NCBI GenBank assembly: GCA_934667575.1
Contig: CAKUME010000103.1
Location: 1-5,087 of the forward strand
Length of the DNA stretch: 5,087 nucleotides
Source of the DNA: an uncultured Eubacteriales bacterium
GTDB lineage: Bacteria > Bacillota > Clostridia > Oscillospirales > Acutalibacteraceae
Reading direction: 5' to 3'
A program made the position numbers and the translations under genes. Every line of letters begins with the position of its first letter. Within the stretch, counting starts at the first letter, position 1. Positions 1 through 5,060 of this stretch are shown here, in pieces. The notes beneath the pieces were generated by a model. The model saw only the letters and a program-made list of their open reading frames with translations, did not search any database and was not told where the DNA came from.

Positions 1-690
1 GCCAACGAAAGCCAGAGCGTGCTCTACACTTGGGCCGGGCCGGAAATCGCGGTGGCGACCACCAAGGCCTACTCCACGCAGCTTGCGCTGATCTATGCGT
101 TTGGCCTGTTTATGGCCGACACGCTCGGCGCGATCGATTCGGATGTGTATCACACCTATGTGCAGGCGTTGATCGGCCTGCCTGCGCAGATCAAGGAGGT
201 GCTCAAGCTCGAGCCGCAGATCAGCGGCCTGGCGCAGCGCTATGCCTATCTTAAAGACGCGTACTTTATCGGGCGCAACATCGACTATGCCGTTGCGCTC
301 GAAGGTTCGCTCAAGCTCAAGGAAATCAGCTACATCCACTCCGAAGCCTATCCCGCGGGCGAACTCAAGCATGGCACCATTTCGCTGATCGAGGAGGGCA
401 CGTTCGTGATGAGCATTTTGTGCACCGATTCGATCGTGGATAAAACCATTTCCAACATGAAGGAGGTGCGCGCGCGGGGGGCGGAGGTGCTCGCGCTGAC
501 GACCGACGACTACACGGCCCGTGTGCGCGCCGAAAGCGACAATGTGATCGCCATCCCGAGCTACTGCCCGCTGTTTATGGCATCGCTCGAGGTTGTGCCG
601 CTTCAGCTGCTGAGCTACCACATTGCCAAAGCCCGCCATTGCGACATCGACAAGCCGCGCAACCTCGCCAAATCCGTTACCGTGGAGTGA
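1..690 (+). CDS. glmS: Glutamine--fructose-6-phosphate aminotransferase (isomerizing), C-terminal part
   Basis: GlmS makes glucosamine-6-phosphate from fructose-6-phosphate and glutamine in the cytoplasm, the entry step to UDP-GlcNAc and peptidoglycan. The frame is open from base 1, so the gene begins upstream; 229 residues remain of a family usually near 600. The window lacks the glutaminase domain and most of the first SIS domain, and contains the segment AGPEIAVATTKAYSTQ and the whole second SIS isomerase domain. Catalytic positions known from E. coli GlmS are recognisable: the KLKE motif (Lys105 and Glu108 of this fragment, matching K485 and E488), the histidine of GELKHG (His124, matching H504), and the C-terminal lysine (Lys224, matching K603) in the hallmark ending PRNLAKSVTVE. 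Nothing suggests damage; the protein ends exactly where the family ends. An intrinsic terminator follows about 30 bases after the stop, so it is probably transcribed separately from the genes downstream. Any glmS ribozyme would lie outside the window. Confidence 0.97.
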   Translation, partial: ANESQSVLYTWAGPEIAVATTKAYSTQLALIYAFGLFMADTLGAIDSDVYHTYVQALIGLPAQIKEVLKLEPQISGLAQRYAYLKDAYFIGRNIDYAVALEGSLKLKEISYIHSEAYPAGELKHGTISLIEEGTFVMSILCTDSIVDKTISNMKEVRARGAEVLALTTDDYTARVRAESDNVIAIPSYCPLFMASLEVVPLQLLSYHIAKARHCDIDKPRNLAKSVTVE

Positions 691-721
691 GCGGACCCAA
701 TCAAAATCGAAAACGCCAAGC

Positions 722-755
722 GCGCCGAATCGGTTTTCCCGGTTCGGCGCTTTTT
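722..755 (+). terminator. Intrinsic terminator of glmS
   Basis: The arms GCGCCGAATCGG (722-733) and CCGGTTCGGCGC (739-750) pair over 12 bp with one G-U pair, close a 5-base loop (TTTTC), and run straight into five Ts (751-755). This is a textbook Rho-independent terminator, placed 31 bases after the glmS stop codon. Confidence 0.92.
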
Positions 756-838
756 GCGCCCGCATTGGATTGGCTTTTTTGTTTCGTCGGCCATTCGCGC
801 TTCTGCCGAACGCGCGCAGTTCGGAATCGCATCGCGCC

Positions 839-868
839 GTCATATCCGCCCGCCGCGCCGAATAAATT
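839..868 (+). promoter_or_regulatory. Candidate sigma-E promoter of the SpoVB-type gene
   Basis: GTCATATC (839-846) matches seven of eight positions of the B. subtilis sigma-E -35 consensus (GTCATATT). After 14 bases comes AATAAATT (861-868), a partial match (five of eight) to the -10 consensus CATACAMT. Transcription would start near 874, giving a leader of about 38 bases that includes the Shine-Dalgarno. Mother-cell expression would suit a SpoVB-type flippase, and B. subtilis spoVB is sigma-E dependent. The -10 match is mediocre, so this remains a candidate. Confidence 0.4.
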
Positions 869-898
869 GAAACGGATGCTTATTTTGATCCGGGGAAA

Positions 899-911
899 GG
901 GGAAGTGCCCC
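899..911 (+). promoter_or_regulatory. Shine-Dalgarno of the flippase gene within a small hairpin
   Basis: The purine-rich stretch at 892-905 (two GGGG blocks) is the ribosome-binding site that favours the ATG at 912. GGGG (899-902) can pair with CCCC (908-911) across the loop AAGTG, directly against the start codon. The stem is only 4 bp but all G-C, so it could dampen initiation. Confidence 0.4.
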
Positions 912-2618
912 ATGCAGAGCAAGACACGTCCGGCGCAGAGCTTTCTGCACGGTGCGGCCATTTTAACGGCGGGCGCCATGCTGGTCAAAATTCTCGGCGC
1001 GATTTATAAAATTCCGCTGACCAACATGATTGGCGAACAGGGAATGGGCTATTTTAACACGGCGTATCAGCTGTATTTGCCCATCTACACCGTGGCGAGC
1101 GCGGGGTTTCCGGCGGCAATCGCCCGGCTGGTTGCGGAACGCACCGCGCGGAACGATTTTGCCGGCGCGCGGTTGGTGTATCGCCGGTCGCTGCCGTTTT
1201 TCTGGATCAGCGGCGCGGTGGGCATGGCGCTGATGATCGCAGGTGCGCCGGCCTACGCCGCCTTTGTGGGCAGCCCGGACGCCGCATGGAGCATTCGCGT
1301 GCTCGCACCCACCGTGCTGGTTTGCTGCGTGATGTCGGCGCTGCGGGGGTATTATTCCGGCATTCGCAACATGACGCCGGTCGCGCTGTCGCAGGTGCTG
1401 GAGGCGGCCGGGCGGCTGTTCATCGGCCTGAGCGCCGCCTATGGCGCGCTCACCCGGTGCCGTGCAGAATATTTGAGGAGCGGCACCGTGCTGGGGCAAA
1501 CCGTTTCCTCCGAGGCCGAAGCGCTGCGCCGCGCCATTCCCGTGGCTTCGGCGGGCGCCATCCTCGGCGTCACGGTGGGCGCCCTGCTCGGTTGGATCGC
1601 CCTGCTCTGCTGTGACCGGTCGGCGCCGCCAAACGGGCCGTCCGCAGCGGGCGCCGCCCCCACCATGCGCCGGATTGCCGCGCTGGCGCTTCCGGTCTGC
1701 GCAGGGGCGCTGGTGCTCAACATCGGCGCGATGTTGGATGCCGTGCTGCTCCAACGGCGGCTGGCGGCCATCCCGGAGTCCGTGCTGCGCGCGCTGTTCC
1801 CGGGCCGGTTCAATGGGCAGGACGGCGCGATCTCCACGTTTTTGTACGGCAGCTACACCATGGCGCAAAACTTGGCCGTGCTGGTGCCCACACTGGCGCA
1901 GTCCATCGCGGCCAGTGCATTGCCCACCGTGGCGGCCGCCGCCGCGGGCGGGCGTCCCGGCGCGCTGCGGGCCGCGGTAGAAAGTGTGCTGCGCCTTACT
2001 GCGCTCGCCGCATTCCCGGCGGGGTTCGGTCTGTGCGCGCTTGCCGGGCCGATCCTTCGTCTGTTATATGCCGCGCGCCCAAACGGCGCCGCCATCGCCG
2101 CTCCGCCGCTCATGCTGCTCAGCTTGGCGTCGATTTTTATGACGTTCAGCGCGCCGGTCAACAGCATTTTGCAGGCGTTGGGCCGCGAGCGCGTGCCTGT
2201 GCGGCTGCTTGGGGCCGGATGCGCCATCAAGCTCGCGGTGAGCTGGTTTTTGATCGTGCTGCCGCAATATAACCTGCTTGGCGCTGCCATCGGCACGCTG
2301 AGCTGCTATGCCTTTGCATCGTCGGTCGGGCTGCTTTGCGTGCGCCGCAGCTGCCCGGAGCGGCCGCGCATTTTGCATTGCTTGCTGCGTCCTATGGCGG
2401 CCGGGCTGCTCTGTGCGGCGGCGGGCGCAGCCGCGGAGCGCTTGCTGCATCTGCACTGCGGCGATTCGCTTGCCACCGTGGCGGCCATTTTGATTGCGGC
2501 GGCGGTGTATGTGTGGAGCGTGCTGTTGGGGCGTGTGCTCCTGCGCAGCGACGTGGAATCACTTCCAAACGGTAAAAAAATCGCGAATTTCCTTGCAAAA
2601 CATCACTGTCTGCGGTAA
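912..2618 (+). CDS. spoVB: SpoVB/YabM-type MOP-superfamily lipid/polysaccharide flippase
   Basis: This is an integral membrane protein of the MOP (MATE/MurJ/Wzx) exporter superfamily. SpoVB members are needed for spore cortex peptidoglycan and are thought to flip lipid-linked precursors across the forespore outer membrane. The 568 residues fit the family (about 500-550) and show roughly 13-14 hydrophobic segments, for example near 12-36, 50-72, 91-118, 131-150, 211-234, 255-275, 311-340, 361-395, 399-420, 436-478, 494-515 and 520-540. The N-terminal signature GAIYKIPLTNMIGEQGMGYF (30-49) is typical of SpoVB/YabM. A hydrophilic stretch near 181-208 separates segments 5 and 6. The start at 912 is chosen for its purine-rich site; an in-frame ATG at 876 has a poor site. 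Position beside mazG matches B. subtilis yabM, so the symbol marks the subfamily rather than proven orthology with spoVB. The stop is 35 bases before mazG. Confidence 0.88.
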   Translation: MQSKTRPAQSFLHGAAILTAGAMLVKILGAIYKIPLTNMIGEQGMGYFNTAYQLYLPIYTVASAGFPAAIARLVAERTARNDFAGARLVYRRSLPFFWISGAVGMALMIAGAPAYAAFVGSPDAAWSIRVLAPTVLVCCVMSALRGYYSGIRNMTPVALSQVLEAAGRLFIGLSAAYGALTRCRAEYLRSGTVLGQTVSSEAEALRRAIPVASAGAILGVTVGALLGWIALLCCDRSAPPNGPSAAGAAPTMRRIAALALPVCAGALVLNIGAMLDAVLLQRRLAAIPESVLRALFPGRFNGQDGAISTFLYGSYTMAQNLAVLVPTLAQSIAASALPTVAAAAAGGRPGALRAAVESVLRLTALAAFPAGFGLCALAGPILRLLYAARPNGAAIAAPPLMLLSLASIFMTFSAPVNSILQALGRERVPVRLLGAGCAIKLAVSWFLIVLPQYNLLGAAIGTLSCYAFASSVGLLCVRRSCPERPRILHCLLRPMAAGLLCAAAGAAAERLLHLHCGDSLATVAAILIAAAVYVWSVLLGRVLLRSDVESLPNGKKIANFLAKHHCLR

Positions 2619-2621
2619 AAT
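2593..2621 (+). promoter_or_regulatory. Candidate sigma-A promoter of mazG
   Basis: TTGCAA (2593-2598; four of six against TTGACA) and TAAAAT (2616-2621; five of six against TATAAT) are 17 bases apart, the ideal spacing. Both elements lie mostly within the last codons of the upstream flippase gene. The start point would fall near 2628, leaving a leader of about 25 bases. This would let mazG be expressed in growing cells even if the flippase gene is sporulation-specific. Confidence 0.45.
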
Positions 2622-2653
2622 AATAGCATCAAATAGAGCAGGGATGATGCAAG

Positions 2654-3415
2654 ATGAATTTTACGTCGAAAGACCGCTACACGATGGACGATCTGGTCGA
2701 GATCATGCGGCTGCTGCGCCAGCCCGACGGCTGCCCGTGGGACCGCGCGCAAACGCATGAATCCATCCGCCGCAATATGATCGAGGAAGCCTATGAGGCA
2801 GTGGATGCGATCGACCGCGGCGATAAGGCCGGCATGCAGGAGGAACTGGGCGATGTGCTGATGCAGGTGGTGTTCCATGCCCAACTCGAACGCGAGCAGG
2901 GCGGTTTTACCTTTGACGACGTGGTGGACGGCGTGTGCAAAAAGCTGGTGTTTCGTCATCCGCATGTGTTCGGTGATCGCCGCGCCGACGGCGCGGGCAG
3001 CGCGCTCTCGGTGTGGGAAGCGCAAAAGAAAATCGAAAAATCCCAGTCGTCGCAAACGGATTCCATGCGCTCGGTGCCGCGCATGTTTCCGGCGTTGATC
3101 CGCGCGGCCAAGCTTCAGGAAAAAGCCGCGCGCAGCGGCATGGACTGGCAAACGGCCGATCAAGCGCTGGATGCGGTGCAGGCGGCGCTCGATGCCCTGC
3201 GCGCGCATCCCGCAAACGCGGCGCAAAGCTGCGGCGCGCTGCTGTTTGCGGCGGTGGGCGCAGCCCGCAAGCTGCAAGTGGAACCGGAGCACGCGCTGGC
3301 CGATGCGGGCGACGCGTTTATCGATGGGTTTTCGCGGATCGAAACTGCGTGCAAATCGGAGCCGATCGCGTCCGCCGACCCCATGCAGCTGCTGCACCGG
3401 GGCGAAAAAGAATAA
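2654..3415 (+). CDS. mazG: Nucleoside triphosphate pyrophosphohydrolase MazG
   Basis: MazG hydrolyses (d)NTPs to the monophosphate and pyrophosphate, removing aberrant nucleotides; in E. coli it also moderates the stringent response. The 253 residues match the two-domain family (E. coli, 263). Domain 1 is intact: CPWD (27-30), the metal-binding EExxE (Glu44, Glu45, Glu48), ExxD (Glu64, Asp67) and KLVFRHPHVF (97-106). Domain 2 (about 141-230) keeps the fold signature, including PALIRAAKLQEKAA and GALLFAAVGAARKL, but its acidic metal ligands are gone: EExxE reads AALDA (177-181) and ExxD reads SCGA (192-195). The N-terminal tetrapyrrole-methylase-like domain fused to MazG in B. subtilis YabN is absent. 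The ATG at 2654 has a modest site (GCAGGG, about 10 bases upstream); ATGs at 2644 and 2647 are out of frame. No clear terminator follows, so transcription may run into hup. Confidence 0.95.
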   Translation: MNFTSKDRYTMDDLVEIMRLLRQPDGCPWDRAQTHESIRRNMIEEAYEAVDAIDRGDKAGMQEELGDVLMQVVFHAQLEREQGGFTFDDVVDGVCKKLVFRHPHVFGDRRADGAGSALSVWEAQKKIEKSQSSQTDSMRSVPRMFPALIRAAKLQEKAARSGMDWQTADQALDAVQAALDALRAHPANAAQSCGALLFAAVGAARKLQVEPEHALADAGDAFIDGFSRIETACKSEPIASADPMQLLHRGEKE

Positions 3416-3452
3416 AACAGCGCGTTCTAATGCGAAAAAATCGCTTCCCCGC

Positions 3453-3482
3453 TTGACAAATGCCTTTGGTTTGTAGTATCAT
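3453..3482 (+). promoter_or_regulatory. Sigma-A promoter of hup
   Basis: A perfect -35 TTGACA (3453-3458) is followed after 18 bases by TATCAT (3477-3482), five of six against TATAAT. The overlapping TAGTAT and CATAAT in the same AT-rich stretch are alternative -10s with worse spacing. A-rich tracts at 3405-3417 and 3435-3440 upstream could act as an UP element. The start would lie near 3489, giving an 80-base leader. A strong vegetative promoter fits an abundant nucleoid protein. Confidence 0.8.
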
Positions 3483-3488
3483 AATAAA

Positions 3489-3561
3489 GGCGTTTCAGAG
3501 AAACGGAAAACCACATGTGCACACCCGGTGCGGCACATGCCATCAAATTATATGTGGAGGA
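3489..3561 (+). promoter_or_regulatory. Structured leader and ribosome-binding site of hup
   Basis: The leader can form hairpin 1 (CGTTTC 3491-3496 with GAAACG 3500-3505, loop AGA) and hairpin 2 (CATGTGC 3514-3520 with GCACATG 3533-3539, with an inner CAC/GTG pairing). A competing pairing joins 3511-3519 to 3549-3557 and would cover the first bases of the Shine-Dalgarno GGAGG (3556-3560), which sits nine bases before the ATG. The pairings are visible in the sequence; a regulatory role is inference. Confidence 0.4.
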
Positions 3562-3569
3562 ATATTACC

Positions 3570-3842
3570 ATGAACAAGACCGAACTGATTGCCGCTGTGG
3601 CAGAAAAAGCAAATCTTTCTAAAAAAGATGCGGACAGCGCCGTGAATGCGCTGATCGACACGGTGGTTGCCGAAGTAGCTGCGGGCAACAAGGTGCAGCT
3701 GGTGGGCTTTGGCACGTTCGAAGTGCGCGAGCGCAGCGAGCGCAAGGGCCGCGATCCGCGCACGAACAAGGAAATTGTGATCCCGGCGTCCAAGGTTCCG
3801 GCGTTCAAGGTCGGCAAGGCGTTCAAAACGGCGATCAAATAA
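3570..3842 (+). CDS. hup: DNA-binding protein HU
   Basis: HU is a small basic histone-like protein that dimerises, bends DNA with little sequence preference and compacts the nucleoid. The 90 residues equal the usual length and align end to end with bacterial [22 protein letters not shown] forms the N-terminal helix pair, [19 protein letters not shown] (45-63) is the saddle and start of the DNA-binding arm, and the intercalating proline is Pro63 of the arm-tip motif RDPRTNKE. Asp62 replaces the more common Asn before this proline, a mild oddity. The start at 3570 is set by GGAGG (3556-3560); an in-frame ATG at 3528 would add 14 residues without homology and overlap the leader hairpin. Its own promoter precedes it, and a terminator-like structure follows. 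HU between mazG and the S4-domain gene is an order I recall from clostridial genomes and is absent from the B. subtilis cluster. The symbol is generic for the single HU family. Confidence 0.96.
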   Translation: MNKTELIAAVAEKANLSKKDADSAVNALIDTVVAEVAAGNKVQLVGFGTFEVRERSERKGRDPRTNKEIVIPASKVPAFKVGKAFKTAIK

Positions 3843-3866
3843 TTTTTCCGGTTCATCTGCAAAATA

Positions 3867-3960
3867 TGGGGCTGTTGCGCGAAGCGGCGGACGGTTCGGC
3901 GTGTCGTTTTTTTCAAAAATGCGCGCCGGGTCGGGCGTGGAGCGCACCGGCCCCGTTTTT
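3867..3960 (+). terminator. Terminator-like long-range stem between hup and rqcP
   Basis: No gene is seen in 3843-4000. TGGGGCTGTTGCGC (3867-3880) can pair with GCGCACCGGCCCCG (3942-3955) over 14 positions with one mismatch and two G-U pairs. Four As precede it (3861-3864) and five Ts follow at once (3956-3960), as in an intrinsic terminator of hup. The loop, about 61 bases, is far larger than normal and itself holds a 7-T run (3907-3913). It may therefore be an attenuator or a small structured RNA instead. No known RNA family was recognised. Confidence 0.5.
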
Positions 3961-4000
3961 GCTGTGATGGATGCATAAAATATATTGAAAGGGGATTCCT

Positions 4001-4240
4001 ATGCGACTCGATAAATATCTTAAAGTGGCGCGGCTCATCAAGCGCCGCACCGTGGCGAACGAAGCCTGCGACGGCGGCCGCGTGGCGGTCAACGGAAAAA
4101 CTGCCCGCGCTTCCTACGACGTGAAGGTGGGCGACGTGCTGGAGCTGTCGCTCGGCCAAAAAACCATGCGCGTGCGCGTGACCGACGTGTCGGAAACCGT
4201 GCGCAAGGAAAATGCCGGTATGCTGTACGAGGTGCTCTGA
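4001..4240 (+). CDS. rqcP: S4-domain ribosome quality-control protein RqcP (YabO/Hsp15 family)
   Basis: RqcP binds the 50S subunit on peptidyl-tRNA-obstructed ribosomes, near helix 69, and works with RqcH to add C-terminal alanine tails to stalled nascent chains for degradation. The 79 residues are almost wholly one S4 RNA-binding domain: MRLDKYLKVARLIKRRTVAN at the N-terminus, then GGRVAVNGKTARASYDVKVGD (25-45), the family core. They closely match my recollection of B. subtilis YabO (86 aa). Arg2, Asp4 and Arg16, conserved in this family, are present. GAAAGGGG (3987-3994) lies six bases before the ATG. The YabO position just before yabP-yabQ supports RqcP over other S4 proteins. No convincing promoter is seen between the upstream terminator-like stem and the gene; a lone TAAAAT (3976-3981) resembles a -10 without a -35. 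Confidence 0.93.
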   Translation: MRLDKYLKVARLIKRRTVANEACDGGRVAVNGKTARASYDVKVGDVLELSLGQKTMRVRVTDVSETVRKENAGMLYEVL

Positions 4241-4266
4241 GCCCTGCGCATAACCGGCTCCGCCGC

Positions 4267-4297
4267 TTCATATATATCGATATACGATTCATAAAAA
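4267..4297 (+). promoter_or_regulatory. Candidate sigma-E promoter of yabP-yabQ
   Basis: TTCATATA (4267-4274) matches six of eight positions of the sigma-E -35 (GTCATATT), and CATAAAAA (4290-4297) matches six of eight of the -10 (CATACAMT), with 15 bases between. The elements stand in a short AT-rich patch amid GC-rich DNA. B. subtilis yabP and yabQ are known sigma-E genes. The start would be near 4304, which leaves an unusually short leader before the TTG at 4317. Confidence 0.5.
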
Positions 4298-4316
4298 GCG
4301 TCGGGAGGGGAGCGCA

Positions 4317-4592
4317 TTGGCCGAAGTCAAACGGGAACTGCCGCATTCCATCGTGCTCGAAAACCGCAGCTGCCTGCGCATTTCCGGTGTAACGGACGTG
4401 GGCACATTCGACGAGCAGATTATCCGCACCGTCACTTCCATGGGCGGGCTGATCGTTCGCGGAAAAAGGCTGCATATCAGTCAGCTCAGCCTGGAAAGCG
4501 GCGAGCTGCGAATCGACGGCGAAATTCATGCGCTGCAATACACCGAATCCGTGCATCGCCCCGGCAACGGGCTGGCGCGGATCTTCCGCTGA
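4317..4592 (+). CDS. yabP: Sporulation protein YabP
   Basis: YabP is a small protein of the YabP/YqfC family made in the mother cell during sporulation and linked to spore envelope or cortex formation; its biochemical activity is unknown. The 91 residues fit the family (about 90-100) and carry its core: SCLRISGVTDVGTFDEQIIR (18-37), then MGGLIVRGKRLHISQLSLES and GELRIDGEIHALQYTES, an alternating pattern consistent with beta strands. No signal peptide or membrane segment is visible. The start is TTG at 4317, chosen because GGGAGGGG (4303-4310) sits six bases upstream and no ATG or GTG is suitably placed. YqfC is the alternative family member, but the flanking rqcP and yabQ point to YabP. The stop TGA merges with the yabQ ribosome-binding site, so the two are likely translationally coupled. 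Confidence 0.9.
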   Translation: MAEVKRELPHSIVLENRSCLRISGVTDVGTFDEQIIRTVTSMGGLIVRGKRLHISQLSLESGELRIDGEIHALQYTESVHRPGNGLARIFR

Positions 4593-4602
4593 GGAGGATG
4601 CG

Positions 4603-5034
4603 ATGGATTCCACGCTTTTTACGCCGCAAACCGTGCGTTTTTTGGGCGCGGTGGTGCTCGGGCTGTGCTTTGGCCTTTGCGCCGGGGTGAGCACGGCCGC
4701 AGGTGAACTGCTGCGGCTGCGCCGGTGGGGACAAACCCTGTTGGATGCACTCTGCGCCGCGTTTTGTGCCGTGTGCGCGTTTGGTTATTTGCTCACTTGC
4801 CTCAGCGGCGAGGTGCGCGCCTATCCCATGGTGGGCATGCTGCTGGGCGCGCTGATCTGGAACCGAACGGTGGGCGCGCTGCACCGCCAATGCATTCGCG
4901 CGCTGCGCAAAGCCGCCGCTCGGTGCCGCCGCGTTCTGCGCCGCATACGCCCGGCACGCCCGTTTGGAAAAATCATGAAAAAGACCAAAGAAAAATGCGA
5001 AAATTCTCCGGAAAAATTGCAAAAACCCTCTTGA
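4603..5034 (+). CDS. yabQ: Spore cortex biosynthesis protein YabQ
   Basis: YabQ is a mother-cell membrane protein of the forespore outer membrane; B. subtilis mutants lacking it fail to build cortex. This copy has 143 residues, shorter than the roughly 210 of B. subtilis. Three hydrophobic segments are visible near 11-33, 46-66 and 74-92, spanning the family region GLCFGLCAGVS, the LSGEVRAYPMVGMLLGALIW stretch and NRTVGALH. The remainder (93-143) is a strongly basic, Arg- then Lys-rich tail that should lie in the cytoplasm. The ATG at 4603 has GAGGAGG (4591-4597) five bases upstream, overlapping the yabP stop; an ATG at 4598 is in another frame. The tail is encoded by A-rich DNA unlike the GC-rich body of the gene, and the downstream promoter begins inside its stop codon. 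Identification rests on the membrane pattern, family motifs and position after yabP. Confidence 0.85.
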   Translation: MDSTLFTPQTVRFLGAVVLGLCFGLCAGVSTAAGELLRLRRWGQTLLDALCAAFCAVCAFGYLLTCLSGEVRAYPMVGMLLGALIWNRTVGALHRQCIRALRKAAARCRRVLRRIRPARPFGKIMKKTKEKCENSPEKLQKPS

Positions 5035-5037
5035 AAA
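4968..5037 (+). other. Phased A-tracts, possible curved DNA or UP element
   Basis: Runs of A lie at 4968-4972, 4978-4982, 4987-4995 (interrupted by one G), 5000-5003, 5012-5016, 5021-5025 and 5034-5037. Their centres are 9-13 bases apart, about 11 on average, close to one helical turn. This is the arrangement that produces intrinsic curvature. It coincides with Lys-rich codons of yabQ, so coding bias is a competing explanation. Confidence 0.45.
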
Positions 5038-5060
5038 CAGGGGGGCATTTCGTGTATAAT
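5031..5060 (+). promoter_or_regulatory. Sigma-A promoter reading out of the window (probably divIC)
   Basis: TTGAAA (5031-5036, five of six against TTGACA) and a perfect TATAAT (5055-5060) are separated by 18 bases. The -35 overlaps the yabQ stop codon. Transcription would begin near 5067. The remaining bases to 5087 hold no start codon with a good ribosome-binding site. In B. subtilis the next gene is divIC; that this is the gene here is inference from synteny. Confidence 0.8.

Noticed and set aside
806..824. Inverted repeat CCGAAC / GTTCGG after the glmS terminator
   Set aside because: Six bp with a 7-base loop and no T tract; expected by chance in GC-rich DNA.
639..911. In-frame upstream extension of the flippase reading frame, including the ATG at 876
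   Set aside because: The extension overlaps glmS and its terminator, lacks family similarity, and the ATG at 876 has no good ribosome-binding site; 912 does.
963..1868. Long open frame (301 codons) on the minus strand opposite the flippase gene
   Set aside because: Arg/His/Gln-rich, low-complexity translation typical of the antisense of GC-rich coding DNA; the plus frame has a clear family match.
2626..2650. GCATCA / TGATGC inverted repeat around the mazG ribosome-binding site
   Set aside because: The site lies in the 13-base loop and stays exposed; the stem is short and could be chance.
2603..3397. 264-codon minus-strand frame opposite mazG
   Set aside because: Shadow of mazG: composition is antisense-like and no recognisable motif is present.
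3432..3444. GCGA/TCGC hairpin as a mazG terminator
   Set aside because: Only 4 bp and no following T run; the As are better explained as an upstream element of the hup promoter.
3974..3982. CATAAAATA upstream of rqcP, matching a sigma-K -10 pattern
   Set aside because: No sigma-K or sigma-E -35 at the right distance; the start would fall almost at the Shine-Dalgarno.
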